Of a stretch of 62,794 nucleotides of DNA, positions 34,640-41,557 are shown in pieces; the first letter of the stretch is position 1; each line of letters opens with the position of its first letter. Source of the DNA: an uncultured Eisenbergiella sp. (lineage in GTDB: Bacteria; Bacillota; Clostridia; Lachnospirales; Lachnospiraceae); NCBI GenBank assembly GCA_910585455.1, contig CAJUEL010000027.1, positions 1 through 62,794 of the forward strand, in the 5' to 3' direction. The notes beneath the pieces are model-generated. The model was not told the DNA's origin. It worked only from the letters and a program-made list of their open reading frames with translations, and did no database searches. The position numbers and the translations under genes were made by a program.

Positions 34640-34979
34640 TTTGCTTTAGCTTTTCGATCTGTGCGGCGCTTAATTTTTTTCGCCCCAGCAAGGCCGCGAA
34701 CAGCTTGTCGGCGGAGCCGTCATAAATCTTGTTAATCAGCTCGTTTGTTTCCGCCTCCTGCACATCTTCTTTTGGCACAAGCGCATGACACATGAAACCG
34801 GGTTCGGAGCGTTCAATCGCGCCTTTTTTAATACACCGCTTGATTAGGGTATAGGTCGTATTGACATTCCAGCCCAGCTCCTCGGTCAACAGCTTAGCGA
34901 TATGTTTTGCGGGAACATCGCCATCGCGCCAAAGGACAGACATCACTTTCAATTCAGAGTCGAAAAGTTTAATGTCCAT
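34620..34979 (-). CDS. BlaI/MecI/CopY-family repressor
   Basis: 119 residues: a winged helix (ELKVMSVLWRDGDVPAKHIA, then NVNTTYTLIKRCIKKGAIER) and a C-terminal dimerisation helix region (ADKLFAALLGRKKLSAAQIEKL). AAGGAGGTGAT precedes the start. Such repressors are cleaved on activation of the partner metallopeptidase, here the BlaR1-like protein whose gene overlaps by 20 bp. Three copies of a TACTAC-N5-GTCTTAA box in the promoter are probable operators. No beta-lactamase gene is present nearby, so the regulon is unknown and may be just the pair itself. Confidence 0.93.
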   Translation of the reverse strand: MDIKLFDSELKVMSVLWRDGDVPAKHIAKLLTEELGWNVNTTYTLIKRCIKKGAIERSEPGFMCHALVPKEDVQEAETNELINKIYDGSADKLFAALLGRKKLSAAQIEKLKQIVGDLE

Positions 34980-34993
34980 TCAATCACCTCCTT

Positions 34994-35067
34994 TTAAGAC
35001 TGGGGTAGTAGCTACGAATAAATACTACCACAGTCTTAAAACTTTGTCAATACTACTTCGGTCTTAA
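34994..35067 (-). promoter_or_regulatory. Promoter and three operator boxes of the blaI-like gene
   Basis: Minus-strand -35 TTGACA (35050-35045), exact 17-bp spacer, -10 TAGTAT (35027-35022). A 17-bp box of form TACTAC-N5-GTCTTAA occurs at 35023-35039 (over the -10 and spacer) and 35051-35067 (before the -35), and inverted at 34994-35010 (early leader). The two direct copies are 28 bp apart. Confidence 0.75.
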
Positions 35068-35092
35068 AATCAGAAAGGGAAATACCCTTTAA

Positions 35093-35115
35093 CTTTGGGA
35101 CAAAACGTCTCAAAG
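35093..35115. repeat. TTTGGGACA palindrome R5
   Basis: CTTTGGGACAAAA then CGTCTCAAAG; orientation as R1 and R3, upstream of the blaI-like promoter. Confidence 0.8.
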
Positions 35116-35510
35116 TTCCACCCCATGTTAGCATTTGTGGAACGAATAGAGCACAGGACATATAAACATACCACCCCTATGCTGAACGCACCCAAAAGCC
35201 CTTGATACAAGCGGGTTTCAAACGCCTAAATGCTAACAGTCCAGCCGTGGAAAATAAGCGGTTTTACAGCGCGTTCAACCCAATCCCCCCGCCCTTTCCC
35301 ATTCATGGGAAAGGGGGCGGCTCTGGAGGATATATCCCCCGCCGCGCCGGGAGGGGTGGCACAGCCGGGGCAGGCCGTCAAGGGCAAGCCGCCGCAAGCG
35401 GCGGTGCTACGCACCCTTGACCGCCAGCTCCCGGCTATGCTTAATAGTAGGCGGCGACGGGGGATATACCACCAGAGCCCCTATGTAAAAATGCGCGGGG
35501 ACACCGATTG

Positions 35511-35533
35511 CTTTGGGACATTTTGTCTCGAAG
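35511..35533. repeat. TTTGGGACA palindrome R6
   Basis: CTTTGGGACATTTT then GTCTCGAAG; orientation as R2 and R4. Confidence 0.8.
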
Positions 35534-36359
35534 TTACTGCGAGATAATATAGTTTTTCGGATGGATTGGCCGGGGCCTGCTGGGGGCCGCCTTGAAAACC
35601 AAAACAGGGCGGCCCCCAGCAGGTTCCGGCCATATCGCGCAAAAAAGCCGCCGCTTTTGGCTCCCCAATAGCGGCGGCTTAATGTAGGTTGGCTCTATTT
35701 TTAAGTGTTGTTCTATTATACCCTTGTCAAATACACTAACCCATTCTGCATAAAAGTCATACTATCCAAAGAATGGCTATGTACCAGCCGGACACAAAAC
35801 AGAATCTTTTGACTATTCTTCAGAACATCTCTCTGCCCTGTATCCGGCTATGATTCTTATCCTGATAAACCTATTTGTCCTCGACGCCCCGGCTTAGTGT
35901 GTTATAAAACGCAAGGGAAGTCACCAATCGACCGGTTGCTGCCCGGTTCCACGGGAATTGCACCCCTCCGGGGATCGCCCGGAGCCGCCCTCATTTGTTG
36001 CGACGCTTTTAACGCTCGACTTGTGACTGGACGGGAGTATCATTGTCCCTGCTGCCTGTTATCGCCTTATCAGTAGCAATCTGACAGTTATAGCCCGGTA
36101 TTTCTCGCTCCATGAATAGGAATTGTGCAGCCATAAACCATTTTTATCTGTGTATTTCTGTTGCCCCTACCCCACCCACATCATGGCGTACCCGCTAACG
36201 TGGCTTACGCTCTCACGATAGCCGCAGGAATGTGCTTGATGAATGAGTATGAAATTTTCATAGTGCAAACCCATTCACCATAAAATGGAAAACAGACAAA
36301 GGATTTTTATCTCCTTCACCTGTTTCCTCACTCAGCGGTCAAAACCCGAAAGTCATTTT

Positions 36360-36502
36360 TTAATTTTTTTCAAAAAATTTTTTCAGGCTCTGAATCGCCC
36401 CGTCTATGCTGTACTCTACTGCTCTGGTCGAATATTTCTCCTGCTCTGCGATTTCCACATAAGTCATACGCTGGAAATAATGCAGAATCAATCTTCTTTT
36501 CT
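36360..36502 (-). pseudogene. 3' part of an IS110-interrupted sigma-like gene
   Basis: On the minus strand this piece reads LILHYFQRMTYVEIAEQ and continues with TRAVEYSIDGAIQSLKKFF to a stop at 36360, a sigma region 4-like helix-turn-helix. It joins in frame to the 5' part at 38116-38449 when the IS110 element is removed: 143 + 334 = 477 nt, an ORF of 158 codons. Small sigma-like proteins of this type are carried by Tn916-like conjugative transposons. Confidence 0.85.
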
Positions 36503-36517
36503 ACTACAATATATTTA

Positions 36518-36715
36518 TGATTAATAACCCTTACAGCCAGTAAGGAATTACCCATCTTGTTGCTTAAGCTGTATAATGATGGAGCAATCGGTATGTCGGT
36601 TCCTTTCCTGGACTTAGCGTCCGTAAAACAGACTGATAACCAGCTCCTCATTCGCAGCGTTCGTTTTATGCAGGTTGAATCGCCTTAGGCGCATTCGTGT
36701 CACACCACAGTAGAT
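36518..36715 (+). ncRNA. Candidate bridge RNA of the IS110 element
   Basis: The left non-coding end holds the known bridge RNA layout. A 5' stem-loop CCTTAC/GTAAGG lies at 36529-36545. The target loop is closed by GGAGC/GCTCC (36581, 36643) and GGTT/AACC. Inside, CCTTTCCT (36602-36609) resembles the left target TCTTTTCT (6 of 8), GGAC/GTCC forms an inner hairpin, and GTAAAACAG (36623-36631) is complementary to right target CTGTTTTTC at 8 of 9 positions. The donor loop has TATGCAGGTT (36667-36676), matching the right-end TTTGCAGGCT at 8 of 10 plus one G-U, an inner CGCC/GGCG hairpin, and AGTAG (36709-36713), complementary to the left-end CTACT. The 5' end is set by the junction promoter; the 3' end is a guess. 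Confidence 0.7.
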
Positions 36716-36782
36716 AGAATAGGCAATGAGTAAAACTGGTACTTATCCATTGCATAATCAGATTTTAAGGAGTGACAAATTT

Positions 36783-37994
36783 ATGAACGCAGTAGGTATC
36801 GATGTTTCCAAAGGTAAAAGTATGGTTGCAATCATGCGACCGTTTGGTGAGATTGTCTCTGCACCTTTTGAAGTCAGACACACAACCAGCAGCATCAACT
36901 CACTTATCGAATTGATTCATTCTGTCGAAGGCGAATCCCGTATTGTCATGGAGCATACCGGACGTTATTATGAAGCCCTTGCCCATCAGCTCTCCGGGGC
37001 AGGCCTTTTCGTCACTGCTGTCAATCCAAAGCTTATCAAGGACTTCGACAATGATTCTCTCCGTAAGGTCAAGTCCGATAAGGCGGATGCCATCAAAATC
37101 GCCCGTTATGCACTTGACAAATGGCAGAATCTCAAACAGTATAGTGTCATGGATGAATTACGCAATCAGCTCAAGGCCATGAACCGTCAGTTCAGCTTCT
37201 ACATGAAGCACAGGACGGCCATGAAGAATAACCTCATCGGCATCCTCGATCAGACCTATCCTGGCATCAATACCTGCTTTGACAGCCCCGCACGCAGTGA
37301 CGGCAGCCAGAAATGGGTTGATTTTGCATCTACCTACTGGCATGTGGACTGTGTCCGTAAGATGTCCCTGAAATCCTTTACAGGCCACTATCAGAAGTGG
37401 TGCAAAAGCAAGAAGTACAACTTCAGCCAGTCAAAGGCTGAGGAAATCTATGGAAAAGCAAAGGAGCTTGTTCCTGTGCTTCCGAAGGATGAAATAACCA
37501 AACTTATCATCAGGCAGGTGGTTGACCAGCTCAACAATGCCTCTGCAACGGTAGAGGAGCTTCGTACGCTCATGAACGAAACGGCATCCAGGCTCCCTGA
37601 ATACACTGTCGTCATGCAGATGAAAGGGGCAGGCCCATCACTCGGTCCTCAGCTCATGGCTGAGATTGGTGATGTTGCCAGGTTCACCCACAAAGGTGCA
37701 ATCACGGCTTTTGCCGGTGTGGATCCCGGCGTGAATGAATCTGGTTCTTATGAGCAGAAGAGCGTCCCTATCTCCAAGCGGGGCTCCGCAGAGCTGCGCA
37801 GGACGCTTTTTCAGGTAATGGATGTACTGATCAAGACCATGCCCCAAGATGATCCGGTATACCAGTTCATGGATAAGAAACGTGCCCAAGGCAAGCCCTA
37901 CTATGTCTACATGACAGCGGGTGCCAACAAATTTCTACGAATCTACTATGGCCGGGTGAAAGAATATCTTTCATCGCTTCCAGATTCAGAATAG
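36783..37994 (+). CDS. IS110-family recombinase (transposase)
   Basis: 403 residues from ATG 36783, with AAGGAG ten bases upstream; an ATG at 36726 in frame lacks a site. The N-terminal RuvC-like DEDD domain begins NAVGIDVSKGKSMVAI (first Asp), with IVMEHTGRYYEALAHQL (Glu) and KVKSDKADAIKIARYAL (Asp pair). After a coiled-coil stretch, the C-terminal Transposase_20 domain has MKGAGPSLGPQLMAEIGDV and FAGVDPGVNESGSYEQK, which holds the catalytic Ser region. IS110 enzymes recombine through a bridge RNA that pairs with donor and target DNA. The gene looks intact. Confidence 0.95.
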   Translation: MNAVGIDVSKGKSMVAIMRPFGEIVSAPFEVRHTTSSINSLIELIHSVEGESRIVMEHTGRYYEALAHQLSGAGLFVTAVNPKLIKDFDNDSLRKVKSDKADAIKIARYALDKWQNLKQYSVMDELRNQLKAMNRQFSFYMKHRTAMKNNLIGILDQTYPGINTCFDSPARSDGSQKWVDFASTYWHVDCVRKMSLKSFTGHYQKWCKSKKYNFSQSKAEEIYGKAKELVPVLPKDEITKLIIRQVVDQLNNASATVEELRTLMNETASRLPEYTVVMQMKGAGPSLGPQLMAEIGDVARFTHKGAITAFAGVDPGVNESGSYEQKSVPISKRGSAELRRTLFQVMDVLIKTMPQDDPVYQFMDKKRAQGKPYYVYMTAGANKFLRIYYGRVKEYLSSLPDSE

Positions 37995-38089
37995 ATATAA
38001 AACCGTCTTTTCAAACCAGCACCAGTGTGGTGGTCTTATTTTGATGCCTATTTTTCAACCTGTATAAAATTTTCAATGTTCTTCAAAAT

Positions 38090-38449
38090 TTAGCTTGACT
38101 TTTTATTTGCAGGCTGTTTTTCCGGAAGCTCATTGATAGCCTTATGTAGCTTATCCTGTTGAAGTTTCCTGAATACGATTTCTTCCGTGCTGTCTGCCTT
38201 TTTCACTGCCCTCACATTCAGTGTTGCTTCCCATACTTCGGATTGCTCAATATGCCTGTCCAATACGTTCAGGTATACCAGATCATCCAATTCAAAAGAA
38301 TCAAACGTATCATACAACTTCTTACTGATTTCAAATTTTTGCAAAATACCTTGTCCGTCTTTAAATGAAATAAAATAATGTCCGTGTAACTCGTATATAT
38401 TATAAGGATTATATTTGTCCTTCCTTCTTTTTGGGTGATTACCCTCCAT
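38090..38449 (-). pseudogene. 5' part of the IS110-interrupted sigma-like gene
   Basis: From ATG 38449 (GGAGGAAATAAC upstream) the frame reads KDKYNPYNIYELHGHYFISF, then FELDDLVYLNVLDRHIEQSE and KLHKAINELPEKQ, after which the codons are IS110 sequence (PANKKSS, stop at 38090). The native sequence continues LPEKQKRRLILHYF across the excised junction into 36502-36360. Homologous small sigma-like proteins regulate Tn916-like elements. The truncated product lacks the DNA-binding part. Confidence 0.85.
38095..38113 (+). promoter_or_regulatory. IS110 right-end half of a circle-junction promoter
   Basis: TTGACT at 38095-38100 is 13 bp from the core CT. When the ends join, TACAAT in the left end (36505-36510) falls exactly 17 bp downstream, making a near-consensus promoter reading into the bridge RNA. 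Confidence 0.7.
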
Positions 38450-38940
38450 GTTATTTCCTCCAATCTGAATTTTTTGTTGCAAATTCAAATTGGATGGCGG
38501 GGAGCGACACCCGCTGCCGAAAACAAATCTCATCTGTTTTCACATAAAGAAAGACAAAAGAAAATCCGCACAGGTGATTAAACCGATGCGGATTATAGAT
38601 GTTCCATCTCTATTTTTCAGATATTTAATTTCTACTTGATAGTTGCAGGACTGTTGTGCAGATACTGAAATTTTTTTAACAGATTATCTACCAATTCCTG
38701 ACGCTGCTCATTATAGGAACAGCGTCGTACAAATCTTTGCACTTTTCTCTCAAAAACATACTCAATTCCCTGACAGATTCGTATGTGTGCATAGGATTTT
38801 TTGTTTTCAGTTTCAAAGGATCATTCTTTTCATCCCATGCAGCCGAAAGACAAGTCACTCCTATGTAATATAATCACAACAAATTTAATCTGAATATTTC
38901 TACACTTTTTACATATAGTATACAAAAACGGGAGGGCAAA
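38450..38940. other. Intergenic region upstream of the sigma-like gene
   Basis: No intact gene. An orphan minus-strand frame is listed separately at 38632-38820. A likely promoter region with TATAGT near 38917 precedes the small plus-strand gene at 38941. Confidence 0.45.
38632..38820 (-). pseudogene. Unidentified C-terminal gene fragment
   Basis: A 62-codon open frame without start codon reads AHIRICQGIEYVFERKVQRF and NEQRQELVDNLLKKFQYL before a stop at 38632. The protein-like composition suggests a real but truncated gene. Family not recognised. Confidence 0.3.
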
Positions 38941-39111
38941 ATGAAAGACATACTTTCTTATCCAACCTTATATAATATTCTTGATGAACTATATAATAAA
39001 TTGGAACAAGAAAATTATCCTGACCACTATTTAAATGCTCTTGAAGAAGCAAAAAAATCTTTATTAGTTTTGGAACTTTTGAATCTTTCTCGTCCAAAAA
39101 CACCTAAATAA
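38941..39111 (+). CDS. Small protein next to the GHKL-nuclease operon
   Basis: 56 residues, MKDILSYPTLYNILDELYNK followed by LEEAKKSLLVLELLNLSRP: an acidic helical protein. GGGAGGG lies four bases before the ATG, an excellent site. It converges on, and overlaps by 8 bp, the end of the GHKL-nuclease gene. It could be a small accessory or antitoxin-like protein, but nothing beyond position supports that. Confidence 0.55.
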   Translation: MKDILSYPTLYNILDELYNKLEQENYPDHYLNALEEAKKSLLVLELLNLSRPKTPK

Positions 39112-41557
39112 ATATTTCATTATATAACGGTTGTATATCTATCGGAATCTCACTTATGGCTTTGTGTATTCTGGATTTAATAATCTCTGCACTTGCTTGT
39201 ACACCAACATATTTTCCATCAACACTAACACAACCTGGAACTAAATTTACTAATAATGTTAACCATTCTAAAACATTCTTAGACGAATATTTCGTATTTA
39301 ATTTCTTATTTAACTCCCTTCTTACAACTTCCACAACAGGTGCCTCTGTATCTGTTTTTTGAAGTTCATAAATAACATCGACTAAATCATAATATGGTGG
39401 TGTTTCAACTTCCCTTTTTTCAAGATTTTCAATCCATTCATGAACTTGATTAGGTGAAAAACAGTTCTCAAATAATTCACGCAATTTATCCAATCCCAAC
39501 TGTTTAGGAGTTACTAAAAGCAATAATTTAATCAAATCCTTTGCAGAAATCATTGTTACCCTTTCTCTCTGGGACTCATAAGTTATTGCACTTTCATCAT
39601 CATTTGCTCCTTGATAATCAATGGCCACTTCTATACAATAATCTGCATTATGCTGTTCCTGATGTCTCTTTAATCCTGATAAATGCGCTGTTCCTGCTGC
39701 AATACGCAATTTTCCTGTACTCTTTGCATCATACGTTAATGAATACCCTTTAGGATTTCCATTATCATCATACCCTAAAAAAGCTTCTGCTTTTCCATCT
39801 GGCTCACCTTTCCCACCTATTGGTGTTACTTCAAAACCGATTGCCGTCAAAACCCTCGCTACCGCATCTTCTAAATCATTAGCACTGTCCAATGAATCTT
39901 TTAAGTACATTGCCACCGCTGGTATACCCTGCTTATCCGCCAGCGCTAATTGTCGTAATGTTCTATCCCTTCTTTTAATTATTCCATTTACTATTTCTTC
40001 ATCTATGCCAAGTTCATATAAATGCGACTCTGTTAAAACCTCAGTAATAACCATACTTTCCAAAGGAATCATATTACTATTAGAATCAATATAATTTGCA
40101 ACATACGGATGTGATTTATTTATTCGTAATGTTCGACTTTTAAGATTCAGTTTTGCTATAGGCGCATTTATATTCTCATAATCCCATTCAATATGTTCTA
40201 TTACCTGTTCACCAGTTTCTAAATCCTTCTCATATAATAATAACAACTCTTCCTTATCTTCAGCAGAAGGTTTTTCAATCAAAATAGGATTCGATATCTG
40301 ATTCAAAAAATAATTTTGAACAAAATCATATATCGGCTTTTTTGAAGTTAAATATGAAGTTTGCGCCATTCTTGAAGAAACCGTTTTTTGTTCTTCAAGC
40401 TGTTGTTGTTGTTCGAAATGATATTTTCTCACCTCATTATTAAATTTCTTTTTTATATATTCTTTCAATTGTTTAAATGGTAACGACTCTTTAACCGCTT
40501 CTCGAGTAGACGTCAAATTACTATCTAACTCATCTGCATTTATAAGTATCCTGCATCTATTAAAAGCACCATGAGAAAATGCTTCCATTCCTAACAATGG
40601 ATCATCCAAGTTTATTAGTCTCCCACGGATGCTTAAAAATATCCCATGACTTCTACCCAATTCTGCTGATTTCCCTTCAACTAAAGAATCTTCATATAAA
40701 ATGAATTCTCCATTCACGCCCTTCAAGTTAGGAAAATCCACATAATATTTTTCTTGACCGTCTGCGTCTTCAACTTTACATTCTACATCTTTTAACTTCA
40801 ATGCCGTTTCATCGTCTTTTCCTATAATCCATTTTTTCATTACAGGAACTTTCACTTTTGATGATTCTATCTTCTGTCCATTAAAATTTAATTCAAACCC
40901 AGGGTTCAATGGAATTGCTGTACTTAAAATCCACTTCAATCGACCAATTTTTATTTCGCCGGCTTTAGGCTTTAATTCTGTCATTAAAGAAACTGTCCAA
41001 GTCACTTCAGCTCCTTCACCAAAAAGTTTAAATTTGGTGATTTTCTCATCTAAATACCCCCCTAGTACATTCTTTGCCTCTTCTTCATTCACTTCTCGTT
41101 CTGCAATAAAAAGACTCTTATAATCTTCTTTAATCAAATTATAGTCCATTGTGGCAAGGATATATCGATTATTTTTCTTAGAAATATATGTTAGTTTTCT
41201 TGCTAAAATATATGTTGCCAATTTCCCAATGCCAAATTGCCCTATCTGAAGCCTTCTTTTATCTCTCTCACTCCCATTCCTCTTGGACGATTCTCCTATT
41301 CTCCATAAATCTTTTAGTTCCTGAGAATCAAGCCCCTCTCCATTATCGCATACACAAATAAATGCTCCCTCAACTGTAAGATCAGAAGGAACAAAAACAG
41401 AAACTTTGCTAGCGAATGCATCATAAGAATTACATACCAATTCTTCGAATGCTTTATTAGGACTTGAATATAATCCGGCAGAAAATAATTCTATAATTCT
41501 ATGACTAATCGTAACTTCAATATCATCTATTTTCCTACCTACAGTATCTAAGTTCAT
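39104..41557 (-). CDS. GHKL (MORC/MutL-like) ATPase fused to PD-(D/E)XK nuclease domain
   Basis: 817 residues. The N-terminal GHKL ATPase has its N-box in AFEELVCNSYDAF (residues 36-48), DNGEGLD (71-77) and GQFGIGKLATYIL (106-118). A transducer-like region follows to about 380, then a linker with a Gln-rich coiled coil. Around residues 560-640 a nuclease-like domain shows GFEVTPIGGKGEPDGKAEA and SLTYDAKSTG, fitting the E-x(n)-D-x(n)-DxK pattern of PD-(D/E)XK enzymes. It overlaps the methyltransferase stop codon by 4 bp (ATGA). MORC/MutL-like ATPases in predicted restriction-modification operons are known from comparative genomics (Iyer, Abhiman and Aravind). Probable role: ATP-gated cleavage of unmodified DNA. 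AT-rich, so probably acquired. Confidence 0.83.
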   Translation of the reverse strand: MNLDTVGRKIDDIEVTISHRIIELFSAGLYSSPNKAFEELVCNSYDAFASKVSVFVPSDLTVEGAFICVCDNGEGLDSQELKDLWRIGESSKRNGSERDKRRLQIGQFGIGKLATYILARKLTYISKKNNRYILATMDYNLIKEDYKSLFIAEREVNEEEAKNVLGGYLDEKITKFKLFGEGAEVTWTVSLMTELKPKAGEIKIGRLKWILSTAIPLNPGFELNFNGQKIESSKVKVPVMKKWIIGKDDETALKLKDVECKVEDADGQEKYYVDFPNLKGVNGEFILYEDSLVEGKSAELGRSHGIFLSIRGRLINLDDPLLGMEAFSHGAFNRCRILINADELDSNLTSTREAVKESLPFKQLKEYIKKKFNNEVRKYHFEQQQQLEEQKTVSSRMAQTSYLTSKKPIYDFVQNYFLNQISNPILIEKPSAEDKEELLLLYEKDLETGEQVIEHIEWDYENINAPIAKLNLKSRTLRINKSHPYVANYIDSNSNMIPLESMVITEVLTESHLYELGIDEEIVNGIIKRRDRTLRQLALADKQGIPAVAMYLKDSLDSANDLEDAVARVLTAIGFEVTPIGGKGEPDGKAEAFLGYDDNGNPKGYSLTYDAKSTGKLRIAAGTAHLSGLKRHQEQHNADYCIEVAIDYQGANDDESAITYESQRERVTMISAKDLIKLLLLVTPKQLGLDKLRELFENCFSPNQVHEWIENLEKREVETPPYYDLVDVIYELQKTDTEAPVVEVVRRELNKKLNTKYSSKNVLEWLTLLVNLVPGCVSVDGKYVGVQASAEIIKSRIHKAISEIPIDIQPLYNEIFI

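Larger units (their letters stand above)
35068..36359. other. Long non-coding stretch of the mosaic module
   Basis: No convincing gene. It contains palindromes R5 and R6, an 11-bp inverted repeat TGTTAGCATTT (35126-35136, 35228-35238), a 24-bp-arm hairpin (35568-35591 with 35608-35631), a hairpin AAGCCGCCGC/GCGGCGGCTT (35645-35680), and the 13-bp repeat TGTAGGTTGGCTC at 35683. Around 35960-35990 a CTCCGGG/CCCGGAG hairpin lies in a structured GC-rich stretch. A minus-strand frame at 36009-36134 (41 residues, containing MEREIPGYNCQ) lacks a ribosome site and may be a gene remnant. Confidence 0.5.
36503..38115 (+). mobile_element. Complete IS110-family insertion element
   Basis: The 1,613-bp element is delimited by the interrupted gene: flanks TCTTTT-CT on the left and CT-GTTTTTCCGG on the right share only the core dinucleotide CT, and excision leaving one CT restores the ORF. 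There is no longer target duplication or terminal inverted repeat, as typical of IS110. It has a 280-bp non-coding left end with a bridge RNA candidate, the recombinase gene, and a 121-bp right end. Confidence 0.88.

Noticed and set aside
33092..34979. The BlaI/BlaR1 pair as a beta-lactam resistance locus
   Set aside because: No beta-lactamase or PBP2a gene is in the window, and the sensor domain is not penicillin-binding.
35226..35547. Open frames in both directions in the GC-rich module gap
   Set aside because: Composition is that of structured GC-rich DNA; no start signal and no recognisable domain.
36726..36782. ATG at 36726 as start of the IS110 recombinase
   Set aside because: No ribosome site precedes it, and IS110 proteins begin right at the DEDD motif; ATG 36783 has AAGGAG upstream.
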